From contig JAFPXY010000029.1 in assembly GCA_017394515.1 (NCBI GenBank), positions 23,130 to 87,129 on the forward strand: DNA of 64,000 nucleotides, in the 5' to 3' direction. Every line of letters begins with the position of its first letter. The first letter of the stretch is position 1. The notes under the pieces were generated by a model. The model was not told where the DNA came from, made no database searches, and saw only the letters and a program-made list of their open reading frames with translations. Shown here in pieces: positions 16,938-24,425 of the stretch. A program made the translations under genes and the position numbers. The stretch comes from Bacillota bacterium. Its GTDB lineage: Bacteria; Bacillota; Clostridia; Peptostreptococcales; Anaerovoracaceae.

Positions 16938-16967
16938 AAGTATGCGGCAAATTTTTTGCTGCATTAA

Positions 16968-16995
16968 AAAAGGCTGTCATGAGACAGCCTTTTGT
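16968..16995 (+). terminator. Rho-independent terminator
   Basis: AAAAGGCTGTC and GACAGCCTTTT form an 11-base-pair stem with an ATGA loop (16968-16993). The A and T runs at the base let it work in either direction. It closes the dipeptidase/L,D-transpeptidase unit. Confidence 0.85.
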
Positions 16996-17017
16996 AGTAT
17001 CCAAACAATTTTACGTA

Positions 17018-17046
17018 GTGACTGCTTTAGCACATCATGGTATAAT
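17018..17046 (+). promoter_or_regulatory. Promoter for the PreA-like gene
   Basis: GTGACT (17018-17023), a 17-base spacer and a consensus TATAAT (17041-17046) lie just after the terminator and 31 bases before the start codon at 17078. Confidence 0.65.
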
Positions 17047-17077
17047 AAACGAAGGTTGGAAAGGAGGCATACTGATA

Positions 17078-18601
17078 ATGGAAGAAAAAATCAAATATAC
17101 CGAATATATTAAGTCTATGGACACATCTGAGGTGAGCAGATGCTATATTTGTCACGACCCGGTATGTACCAAGGTATGTCCTCAGAAAGCTCCTGTCGGA
17201 GATATCTTAAGATCTTTCTATTTTGAAAACTATATCGGTGCCATCGAGAAGATAGGCAATACGGATTGTACATATTGCAATGCCCCTTGTGAGAAAGCAT
17301 GCGTCCTAAAGAATGACGGTATTCCCATCAGGATAGGACGTTTGAACATGGAGCTTGCTGCCAGCAGTAAGTATCTGCCGGAGAAAAGAATCGAAGAAGT
17401 GGATCTGTCCGCGGAAATCTGCGGCATCAAACTTGATAATCCCTTCCTGCTTTCTTCTTCCGTCGTTTCAAGCACCTACGACATGTGCAAAAGAGCCTTT
17501 GAAGCAGGCTGGGCAGGAGCGTCCTTTAAGACCATCTGCAATTTCCCCCAGCATGAGGCTTCACCGAGGTTTTCGGCTATCAGGAGCCATGCCAATTCCT
17601 TCTGTGGATTTAAAAACATAGAGCAGCTCTCTGACCACAGCGTGGAGGAGAACATGGAGATCTTCAGGAAACTCAGAGAAGAGTTCCCCACCAAGGTCAT
17701 CGTAGCTTCTATCATGGGTCAGAACGAAGCGGAATGGACAACCTTAGCAGCTAAGTGCGAGCAGGCCGGAGCTTCGGTTATCGAGTGTAATTTCTCATGT
17801 CCTAACATGGAATCCGACAGCCTGGGAATAACCATAGGCCAATCCGAGGAACTGGTGGAGAAGTTCACCAGAGCAGCAAAGAAGGGCACGAGCCTTCCTG
17901 TCCTTGCGAAACTTACTCCCAACATTACGGATATGGTTCCTCTGGCATTGGCAGCCAAGCGCGGCGGTGCGGACGGCATTTCCGCCATCAACACCATAAA
18001 TTCCATCACCGGCGTGGACATCGATACTCTGGTGGCCCAGCCGGCGGTGCAGGGCAAGTCCATAGTCGGCGGATATTCCGGACCGGCGGTCAAGCCCATA
18101 GCATTAAGGTTCATCTCGGACCTTAACGGATGTGAGGACTTAAAGGGCCTTCACATCAGCGGCATGGGAGGCATCGAGACTTGGAGAGACGCTCTGGAAT
18201 TCATGCTTCTCGGAGCTGGAAGCGTTCAGATCACCACTGCTGTCATGCAGTACGGCTATAGGATCATCGATGATCTTATCCAAGGCTTAGCAGAATATAT
18301 GAAGCGCAAAGGAATCGCGTCCATCAAGGATCTCGTTGGCGGCGCCAGCAGAACCGTAGTCGACCATAGGAGCATTGAGAGAGACACCATAGTCTTCCCG
18401 GTGATCAATACTGATCTTTGCAATGGCTGCGGCAGATGCTATGTGTCATGCATGGATGGCGGTCATCAGGCTATAGAATTCGATCCTGAGACACGCAAGC
18501 CCAAACTGAACGGAAGCAGATGCGTGGGATGCCACCTTTGCAGGCTGGTTTGCAGGACAGGCGCCATAGGAGTAGCGCCTAAGGCTATCCACAGACCCTG
18601 A
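17078..18601 (+). CDS. PreA-like dihydropyrimidine dehydrogenase / dihydroorotate dehydrogenase family protein with iron-sulfur domains at both ends
   Basis: The 507-residue protein has an N-terminal iron-sulfur domain (CYICHDPVCTKVC and CTYCNAPCEKAC, residues about 21-72) of the kind found in dihydropyrimidine dehydrogenase and the GltD group, a central FMN-binding TIM barrel (DNPFLLSSSVVSSTYDM, CNFSCPNME with the catalytic Cys), and a C-terminal pair of [4Fe-4S] motifs (CNGCGRCYVSC, CVGCHLCRLVC). This matches the PreA half of NAD-dependent dihydropyrimidine dehydrogenase, reducing uracil or thymine. No PreT partner lies nearby, so the N-terminal clusters may replace part of it or couple to ferredoxin. 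GGAAAGGAGG supports the ATG at 17078; a longer frame to 16934 would run through the terminator. Confidence 0.87.
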   Translation: MEEKIKYTEYIKSMDTSEVSRCYICHDPVCTKVCPQKAPVGDILRSFYFENYIGAIEKIGNTDCTYCNAPCEKACVLKNDGIPIRIGRLNMELAASSKYLPEKRIEEVDLSAEICGIKLDNPFLLSSSVVSSTYDMCKRAFEAGWAGASFKTICNFPQHEASPRFSAIRSHANSFCGFKNIEQLSDHSVEENMEIFRKLREEFPTKVIVASIMGQNEAEWTTLAAKCEQAGASVIECNFSCPNMESDSLGITIGQSEELVEKFTRAAKKGTSLPVLAKLTPNITDMVPLALAAKRGGADGISAINTINSITGVDIDTLVAQPAVQGKSIVGGYSGPAVKPIALRFISDLNGCEDLKGLHISGMGGIETWRDALEFMLLGAGSVQITTAVMQYGYRIIDDLIQGLAEYMKRKGIASIKDLVGGASRTVVDHRSIERDTIVFPVINTDLCNGCGRCYVSCMDGGHQAIEFDPETRKPKLNGSRCVGCHLCRLVCRTGAIGVAPKAIHRP

Positions 18602-18656
18602 AGAGGATTTTTTGCGCAGATACGCAAATAACAAATAGAGAAAAGGAGAAATTAAT

Positions 18657-20468
18657 ATGGAATTATGTGCACGTAAAGACGTACCCATTGAAGAAACCTG
18701 GGATCTGTCCCTGATCTTTGCTGATGAAAAGCAGATGTGGGACGCGCTTGAAGAACTGAAAAAAGCGGTCCAGAGACTGGTTGATACATATGCAGGTAAG
18801 CTGAATACTGCGGATAACATCGTTCAGTGCCTGGACGATATGGAAGCGATCCTTCCTGAGATGTCGCGCATCTGGCAGTACTCCGGCCTTGCGGTGGAAA
18901 CCGATTACACCGACAATAAGATCCGCGAGCGCGAAGAAAAAGTGGGCGATGAGATGACTCGCCTGTCCAAGGACATGTCTTTTGTGGACAGTGAGATAAT
19001 TCTGGCTCCTGATGAGGAGCTGGAAGCAGCCGTTAAAAAGGCCAAGGGCTGCCGCAGATATCTGGAAGATCTCATTGCCAAGAAGGAGCACATGCTCTCT
19101 CCCGAGACAGAGAAGACTCTGGCTGCCTTGGGCAGATCCTTTGAGGTGCCCTATACCATTTACAATACCCTGAAACTGGCGGACATCGACTTCAAGCCCT
19201 TTACCGCAGGCGGCAAAGAATATCCCATGGGATACTCGCTCTTTGAGGACGATTACGAGTATGAAGAAAACACAGAGGTGAGAAGGGCAGCTTTCCGCAA
19301 CTTCTATGACACTCTGAAGAAATACGAAAACACCACGGCAGCAGCCTATAACTCCCTGGTCAGCCAGGAAAAGGTCATGGCTGAGCTGCGCAAGTTCAAC
19401 GACGTCTTCGACAGCCTGCTTTTCGAGCAGAAGGTGACGAGGGAGATGTACGATCGTCAGATAGACGTGATCACAGAGCGTCTGGCTCCGCACATGCGCC
19501 GCTTCGCCAAGCTCCTTCAGAAAAAGCACGGCCTGGACAAGATGACTTTTGCTGATCTTAAGATCGCTGTGGATCCTGAGTACGATCCCAGAGTCACCAT
19601 CGAAGAGTCCCACAAATACGTCCGCGAAGGCCTCTCCATCCTTGGCGAGGATTACGTGGAAATGATAGACCGCGCTTACAGAGAGCGCTGGATAGATTTC
19701 GCAAAAAACAAAGGCAAGAGCACCGGCGGCTTCTGCTCGGATATCTTCCGCCTCAATTCCTATATCCTTTTGAACTGGAATGACCGTATGGCAGACGTAT
19801 TCACCGTAGCTCACGAGCTGGGACACGCAGGGCAGGGAATGTACAGCGATGAAGCACAGTCATATTACGACTGCGAGCCATCCCTGTATCTCGTAGAAGC
19901 TCCTTCGACCATGAACGAGCTGCTTCTGGCCAATAGCCTTTTGAAGAGCAGTGAAGACAAGCGCTTCCGTCGTTGGGTGCTTTCCAGCATGATCTCCAAC
20001 ACCTACTATCACAACTTCGTGACCCACTTAAGGGAAGCCTGGTATCAGCGTGAAGTATATAAGATCATAGATGCAGGCGGCAGCGTAAACGCAGACGTTC
20101 TTAACGACCTGTTCCGCAAGAATCTGGAACTTTTCTGGGGCGATGCCGTAGAGATTCCTGAGGGCGCTGAGCTCACCTGGATGCGCCAACCGCATTACTA
20201 CATGGGACTCTATCCGTACACCTACAGCGCAGGCCTTACAGTTGCCACCCAGGCAATGCTTCGCATCAGAGAAGAGGGTGAACCTGCAGTTAAGGATTGG
20301 AAAGCATTCCTGGCTGCTGGCGGATCAAAGAATCCTGTGGACATGGCTAAGATAGCAGGCTTTGATATCTCCACGGACGGCCCGCTGAATGCTACCATCG
20401 ACTATATCGGATCCATAATTGACGAGATCTGCAAACTGACAGAGGAGATAGACGGTATCACTATTTAA
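18657..20468 (+). CDS. pepF: Oligoendopeptidase F
   Basis: The 603-residue cytoplasmic zinc peptidase of the M3B group hydrolyses peptides of about 7-17 residues. The zinc site AHELGHAGQG has HExxH at residues 386-390, followed by EAPSTMNELLLANSLL carrying the third ligand. The C-terminal motif HYYMGLYPYTYSAGLTVA is conserved in PepF. The N-terminal region (RKDVPIEETWDLSLIF) is the standard PepF opening, and total length equals the family norm. AAAAGGAG precedes the ATG. The following hydrolase starts 20 bases later with its own site, so the two are probably co-transcribed. Confidence 0.95.
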   Translation: MELCARKDVPIEETWDLSLIFADEKQMWDALEELKKAVQRLVDTYAGKLNTADNIVQCLDDMEAILPEMSRIWQYSGLAVETDYTDNKIREREEKVGDEMTRLSKDMSFVDSEIILAPDEELEAAVKKAKGCRRYLEDLIAKKEHMLSPETEKTLAALGRSFEVPYTIYNTLKLADIDFKPFTAGGKEYPMGYSLFEDDYEYEENTEVRRAAFRNFYDTLKKYENTTAAAYNSLVSQEKVMAELRKFNDVFDSLLFEQKVTREMYDRQIDVITERLAPHMRRFAKLLQKKHGLDKMTFADLKIAVDPEYDPRVTIEESHKYVREGLSILGEDYVEMIDRAYRERWIDFAKNKGKSTGGFCSDIFRLNSYILLNWNDRMADVFTVAHELGHAGQGMYSDEAQSYYDCEPSLYLVEAPSTMNELLLANSLLKSSEDKRFRRWVLSSMISNTYYHNFVTHLREAWYQREVYKIIDAGGSVNADVLNDLFRKNLELFWGDAVEIPEGAELTWMRQPHYYMGLYPYTYSAGLTVATQAMLRIREEGEPAVKDWKAFLAAGGSKNPVDMAKIAGFDISTDGPLNATIDYIGSIIDEICKLTEEIDGITI

Positions 20469-20488
20469 CGCATTAGGAGGACTTTCTT

Positions 20489-21262
20489 GTGAAAAACATT
20501 AAAGTGGACTATTTCAAGTTCGGACAGGGCGAGGAGACCTTTGTGATCCTGCCCGGTTTAAGCGTTCAGAGTGTCATGGGCTTCGCTGGTTTAGTGGCTG
20601 ACGCATATAAGGTGCTGGGGGATAACTATACATGTTACCTCTTCGACAGAAACAAGGAACTGCCCGAAACCTATTCAATTCACGAAATGGCTGAGGATAG
20701 TGTTTCAGCAATTAAGGAACTTTGCCTTAAGAAGGTCAATCTCTTCGGCGCTTCCCAAGGCGGCATGATGGCCATGGATATCGCCATCAATCACCCTGAG
20801 CTTGTGAGTAAACTGGTGCTCGGTTCCACATCCGCCGCTTTAAATAGCGAGCAGTTCGAAACAATTGATAAGTGGATCGACCTTGCCAAGGCAGGGGACA
20901 GCGAAGGCTTGTACCTGGCTTTCGGAGAAAAGGTGTATCCGGAAGCGGTCTACGAGCAGTCTAAAGAACTCCTGGTGGGAGCAGCCAAGACAGTGACAGA
21001 CGAAGATATGAGTCGCTTTGTGATCCTGGCAGAAGGCATGAGAGGATTCGATTTGAGCGGCGATCTTGGTAATATTGAATGCCCCGCACTGGTCCTCGGT
21101 TCCAAGGACGACCAGGTGGTGGGAGCGGAAGCCTCGCAAAGTATGGCAGATAAGCTGAAGGACTGCGAACTCTACATGTACGAGGGCTTTGGCCACGCAG
21201 CCTACGATACCGCACCGGATTACAAAGACCGCATATTGGAGTTTCTTAAGAAGGAAAGATAA
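20489..21262 (+). CDS. Alpha/beta hydrolase
   Basis: This 257-residue protein has the alpha/beta-hydrolase fold. The nucleophile elbow is FGASQGGMM with Ser89, the acid is probably the first Asp of LGSKDDQVVG (near residue 208), and the catalytic His is in EGFGHAAYD near residue 235. The start is GTG, placed eight bases after a perfect AGGAGG. Substrate is unknown; the family includes esterases, peptidases and epoxide or haloalkane hydrolases. A terminator follows directly. Confidence 0.88.
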   Translation: MKNIKVDYFKFGQGEETFVILPGLSVQSVMGFAGLVADAYKVLGDNYTCYLFDRNKELPETYSIHEMAEDSVSAIKELCLKKVNLFGASQGGMMAMDIAINHPELVSKLVLGSTSAALNSEQFETIDKWIDLAKAGDSEGLYLAFGEKVYPEAVYEQSKELLVGAAKTVTDEDMSRFVILAEGMRGFDLSGDLGNIECPALVLGSKDDQVVGAEASQSMADKLKDCELYMYEGFGHAAYDTAPDYKDRILEFLKKER

Positions 21263-21269
21263 ATGACTG

Positions 21270-21297
21270 AGGCTATCTTCAAATAGATAGCCTTTTC
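21270..21297 (+). terminator. Rho-independent terminator
   Basis: AGGCTATC (21270-21277) pairs with GATAGCCT (21286-21293) around an eight-base loop, followed by TTTT. It closes the pepF-hydrolase unit. Confidence 0.75.
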
Positions 21298-21346
21298 TGT
21301 TGTGAAAAAAGTGCCAGATACATGTAATCCGCCAAAACATTTGATT

Positions 21347-21375
21347 TCAGAAATTTCTGAACATTCCGAATGTTC
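21347..21375. promoter_or_regulatory. Two adjoining palindromes, possible operator
   Basis: TCAGAAATTTCTGA (21347-21360) is a perfect 14-base palindrome and overlaps by two bases GAACATTCCGAATGTTC (21359-21375), an eight-base inverted repeat around one central C. They lie between a terminator and the promoter of the XRE-family regulator at 21551, about 100 bases upstream of that promoter. Confidence 0.45.
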
Positions 21376-21480
21376 TGAATCCCCACTTTTCACTATGAAG
21401 GTTAGTTGTTTCAGTCGATATGAATACTGAATACGCACCAAAAATCAACCCCAGGTTGAGTTGGCTGTTAAAATAAGCGC

Positions 21481-21509
21481 TGGTCACAGGACAACAAATT
21501 TGCTATCAT
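21481..21509 (+). promoter_or_regulatory. Promoter for the XRE-TPR regulator gene
   Basis: TGGTCA (21481-21486), a 17-base spacer and TATCAT (21504-21509), with an extended TG motif just before the -10 box. The gene starts 41 bases downstream. Confidence 0.5.
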
Positions 21510-21550
21510 ATACATGACAGCGCTGATCTAAGCAAAAAAGGAGAAAAACA

Positions 21551-22573
21551 ATGGAACTTACAAATAAATTACGCAGCCTGCGCACATCTCGCGGAATCAC
21601 TCAGGAAGCTCTGGCCACAGCCATGGGAGTTACAGCTCAGGCGGTCTCCAAATGGGAGCGCGGAACCACAATGCCGGACGTGAGTATTTTGCCGGAATTG
21701 GCGGTATTTTTCGGAGTGTCTCTGGACGAGCTTTTCGGCCTCACGGAAGAAAAAGAATTTGACCGCATCCAGAACGTGATCTGGGACAAAAGACTTTTAT
21801 CTCACGATGAATTCGACCAGGCAGAACGTTGGATCGATGAAAAGATCGCAGCAGGGTACCGCACAGCGGAATGCCACAGACTGAAAGCTGACCTTTACAA
21901 TCATCAGGCAGACTTCCTCAAGGAAGCTGCAGCTGAAGAGGCCAAGGCAGCTCTTGCTATCGATCCGAACAACAGGGATGCACTTTCAGAACTTAATGGA
22001 GCCATGAATGGTTTCATTCCTGACTGGTGCGTGAGAAATCACTATAAACTGATAGAATACTTACAGGACTTCATCAAGAAGCATCCTGAAAACAGGAGCG
22101 CACACATGTGGCTACTGGATAATCTGTTTGACGACAGACGCTTCGATGAAGCGGAAGCAGTACTTAAGAGCATGGCGAAGGTGGATGACTCATACCGTAC
22201 GAATTTTTACAGGGGATTGATCCTCTGGTATCAGGGAAAGGCTGATGAGGCTCACGCAATCTGGGAGAAGCTCCCTGAAGAATTCCCGGAGGATTGGCTT
22301 GTATATCTGAGCCTTGCTGACGTGGCTGTCATGGAACTCAGATATGATGACGCCGTCGAGTTGTATCGTCAGGCAAAGGAGCACCAGCAGTCACCTAAAT
22401 TCGTGGACTGTCTGGAATCCATGGCCATGGTATATGAGATACAGGGTAAATACGACGAAGCAATAAAAGCCCTTGAAGAGGAACTTGAACTCCTGGCCAA
22501 CGAATGGGACACCACAGAGGGAGAGACCGCAGATAAAATCAAACGCTGGATCAAAGAACTTAAGGCAAAATAA
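21551..22573 (+). CDS. XRE-family transcriptional regulator with TPR repeats
   Basis: The 340-residue protein begins with a helix-turn-helix domain (residues about 6-60: LRSLRTSRGITQEALATAMG, then VTAQAVSKWERGTTMPD and LPELAVFFGVSLDELFG). From about residue 75 to the end are tetratricopeptide-like helical repeats, for example DPNNRDALSELNGAMNG and EDWLVYLSLADVAVMELRY. This build resembles Rgg/PlcR-like or generic HTH-TPR regulators that sense small peptides, but no peptide gene is evident next to it. Its targets are unknown; the twin palindromes upstream are candidates for its own operator. Confidence 0.88.
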   Translation: MELTNKLRSLRTSRGITQEALATAMGVTAQAVSKWERGTTMPDVSILPELAVFFGVSLDELFGLTEEKEFDRIQNVIWDKRLLSHDEFDQAERWIDEKIAAGYRTAECHRLKADLYNHQADFLKEAAAEEAKAALAIDPNNRDALSELNGAMNGFIPDWCVRNHYKLIEYLQDFIKKHPENRSAHMWLLDNLFDDRRFDEAEAVLKSMAKVDDSYRTNFYRGLILWYQGKADEAHAIWEKLPEEFPEDWLVYLSLADVAVMELRYDDAVELYRQAKEHQQSPKFVDCLESMAMVYEIQGKYDEAIKALEEELELLANEWDTTEGETADKIKRWIKELKAK

Positions 22574-22615
22574 ATAAAAAAGGCGAAGCAATTAAGCATG
22601 AGATGAGGTGCAATT

Positions 22616-23131
22616 ATGATCGAGATACTCAAGAAAAGATTTGAAGACAACATGACACGCCATCCCGGTCTGAAGTGGGAGGACGTCGAGGCGCGCTTAA
22701 GCGAAGGCGCCCTTGAGATATTAAAAAAGATGGAAGAGACCGGAGGAGAACCTGACACCATCGGAGTTGATGCAGAGACCGGAAAACTCATCTTTTGCGA
22801 CTGTTCGAAGGAAACGCCGGAAGGCAGAAGAAGTCTTTGCTACGATGAAGAGGCTTTGATGAAGCGCAAAAAAAATCCTCCTTCAGGAAGCGCCATGAAG
22901 CAAGCTGAGGATATAGGTGTTAAACTTATGCCGGAAGAACTGTATCGCAGACTGCAGGAGGTCGGCGAATTCGACCTTAAGACATCCAGTTGGATCGAAA
23001 CTCCTGTCGATATCAGAAAACTGGGCGGCGCACTTTTTTGCGAGAGGCGCTATGGCGCAGTATTTACCTTCCATAACGGAGCAGATTCATATTATTCAGT
23101 ACGCGGTTGGAGAGGGTACGTTCTGCTTTAA
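22616..23131 (+). CDS. DUF4256 domain protein
   Basis: The 171-residue cytoplasmic protein matches the DUF4256 family by motifs I recognise: KKNPPSGSAMKQAEDIGVKL, ELYRRLQEVGEFDLKTSSW, DIRKLGGALFCERRYG and HNGADSYYSVRGWRG. The family is widespread in Firmicutes and has no established function. It lies 42 bases after the XRE regulator with a GAGGTG ribosome site and is closed by a strong terminator, so it may be regulated together with that gene. Confidence 0.85.
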   Translation: MIEILKKRFEDNMTRHPGLKWEDVEARLSEGALEILKKMEETGGEPDTIGVDAETGKLIFCDCSKETPEGRRSLCYDEEALMKRKKNPPSGSAMKQAEDIGVKLMPEELYRRLQEVGEFDLKTSSWIETPVDIRKLGGALFCERRYGAVFTFHNGADSYYSVRGWRGYVLL

Positions 23132-23151
23132 AATATGCAAAAAATTAAATT

Positions 23152-23185
23152 ACTCCATGCCGAAAAATCGGTGTGGAGTTTTTTT
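23152..23185 (+). terminator. Rho-independent terminator
   Basis: ACTCCATGCCGA (23152-23163) and TCGGTGTGGAGT (23168-23179) form a 12-position stem with a mismatched middle and an AAAA loop, followed by six T residues. Confidence 0.82.
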
Positions 23186-23194
23186 GAAACAAGT

Positions 23195-23213
23195 GGTTGA
23201 CACGATGTCAACC
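23195..23213. promoter_or_regulatory. Operator 1, overlapping the -35 box of the tetR promoter
   Basis: GGTTGACACGATGTCAACC is a perfect 8-3-8 inverted repeat that contains the -35 hexamer TTGACA. A regulator bound here would block RNA polymerase. It is nearly identical to operator 2 at 23232-23250, with centres 37 bases apart. Confidence 0.82.
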
Positions 23214-23225
23214 AGGTGCTATAAT
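23197..23225 (+). promoter_or_regulatory. Consensus promoter of the TetR redox operon
   Basis: TTGACA (23197-23202), exactly 17 bases, then TATAAT (23220-23225). Both boxes are perfect matches. It is framed by two operators, one over the -35 box and one just downstream of the -10 box, so strong expression is expected once the repressor leaves. Confidence 0.88.
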
Positions 23226-23231
23226 ACAAAT

Positions 23232-23250
23232 AGTTGACACGGTGTCAACC
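23232..23250. promoter_or_regulatory. Operator 2, downstream of the -10 box
   Basis: AGTTGACACGGTGTCAACC has the core GTTGACA-CGG-TGTCAAC, differing from operator 1 only at the centre and one outer base. It covers the expected transcription start. The TTGACA half is part of the palindrome here and is not a second -35 box with a matched -10. Confidence 0.8.
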
Positions 23251-23272
23251 AAAGTAAAAAGGAGATAACACC

Positions 23273-23896
23273 ATGTTTAAAGGAACACCGGAAATCGTAG
23301 CACAGAGACGAGAGGAGATCGTCAATGCTTGCGAGAAGCTTTATCAGACCATGAGCTTCAAGGATATAAAACTGAAGGACATCGGAACGGAGACGTCATT
23401 CTCCCGTCCGACCATATACAACTATTTCCAGACGAAGGAAGAGATATTCCTGGCGCTTTTCGAAAGAGAGTACATAAGATGGAACGCTGATCTGGAGAGC
23501 ATTCTTAACAGTGACCAAAGGTACACCAGAGATCAACTAGCCGAGCAGATCGCGAAAACTCTTGAGAAACGAGAACAGCTCTTGAAACTCCTTTCCATGA
23601 ATACTTACGACATGGAAGCCGAGAGCCGCGAGGAACTGCTGGCAGACTTCAAGCACGCCTACGGAAAGTCCCTTGGGCTTTTCAGGGCGATCCTTAAGAA
23701 GCATTGCCCGGAGATAGCTGAAGCGGAATTGGAAGGAATCGTTTACGTGTTCTTCCCATTCATGTTCGGCATCTATCCCTACTCGGAGGTGACTGAGAAA
23801 CAGAAGAAGGCTATGGAAGCTGCCCAGGTAGGCTTCCGGAAGCACACGATCTACGAAATAACATATAACTGCTTAATCAAGCTTTTGAATAATTAA
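23273..23896 (+). CDS. TetR/AcrR-family transcriptional repressor
   Basis: The 207-residue protein has an N-terminal TetR helix-turn-helix (about residues 10-60: RREEIVNACEKLYQTMSF, SFSRPTIYNYFQTKEEIFLALF) and an alpha-helical ligand-binding domain. It is the first gene of an operon of redox proteins and lies directly behind a promoter with two palindromic operators, so autorepression and control of the whole operon are likely. The inducing ligand is unknown; the downstream oxidoreductases hint at an electrophile or quinone-like compound. The GGAG ribosome site is well placed. Confidence 0.92.
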   Translation: MFKGTPEIVAQRREEIVNACEKLYQTMSFKDIKLKDIGTETSFSRPTIYNYFQTKEEIFLALFEREYIRWNADLESILNSDQRYTRDQLAEQIAKTLEKREQLLKLLSMNTYDMEAESREELLADFKHAYGKSLGLFRAILKKHCPEIAEAELEGIVYVFFPFMFGIYPYSEVTEKQKKAMEAAQVGFRKHTIYEITYNCLIKLLNN

Positions 23897-23909
23897 TGAG
23901 GAGGACCAA

Positions 23910-24389
23910 ATGGCAAATAAGATATTAGTGGCGGTGTTTTCCGCCAGCGGAGTGACTAAGAAAGTAGGACAGGAGATCGCGAGGATTTCCGGAGGAGATT
24001 TCTTCGAGATCGAACCTAAAGAAAAATACACAAAGAGCGACCTTAACTGGCTCAGCAGAAAGAGCCGCAGCAGCGTGGAGATGAATGATCCATCCAGCAG
24101 ACCGGAGATCGCAACAAGCGTTTCCAACATGGACGAATACGACACGGTAATCATAGGCTTTCCCATCTGGTGGGGCGTCGCACCCAGGATCATCGAGACC
24201 TTCCTGGAGAGCTATGATTTCTCCGGAAAGACCATCGTTCCGTTCTGCACCTCAGGCGGAAGCGGCGTAGGAAGCAGCGACATAGCGCTTCACAAGAATG
24301 TACGCGGAAACGTCAGATGGAAGGACGGCGTCCAAATCAACCGCCCCAACGAAAAGACCATTAAAAAGTGGCTTGAAGAAGTCCTTTAA
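23910..24389 (+). CDS. Flavodoxin
   Basis: The 159-residue cytoplasmic protein is a flavodoxin-like FMN carrier. The N-terminal phosphate loop is VAVFSASGVTKKVG, the central strand and loop VIIGFPIWWGVAPRI binds the isoalloxazine, and FCTSGGSGVGSS follows. It transfers single electrons to redox enzymes. A secreted lipoprotein paralogue is encoded at 26089-26751 in the same operon and shares the SRSSVEMND-like, IGFPIWWG and PFCTSG segments. Confidence 0.9.
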   Translation: MANKILVAVFSASGVTKKVGQEIARISGGDFFEIEPKEKYTKSDLNWLSRKSRSSVEMNDPSSRPEIATSVSNMDEYDTVIIGFPIWWGVAPRIIETFLESYDFSGKTIVPFCTSGGSGVGSSDIALHKNVRGNVRWKDGVQINRPNEKTIKKWLEEVL

Positions 24390-24425
24390 AATAATTGAAA
24401 CAATCAAATGGAAAGGAGTCATAAA

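Noticed and set aside
16934..17077. Upstream extension of the PreA-like reading frame
   Set aside because: The extension would run through a terminator hairpin and a TATAAT box; the start at 17078 has a strong ribosome site and leads directly into the iron-sulfur domain.
18663..19826. Long open frame (387 codons) on the - strand
   Set aside because: It lies wholly antisense to the pepF gene, whose zinc motif and family ends are intact; the frame arises from codon bias of the + strand gene and has no recognisable domain.
22917..23237. Second + strand frame overlapping the DUF4256 gene end
   Set aside because: It overlaps a well-matched family member in another frame, then runs through a terminator and the TetR promoter.
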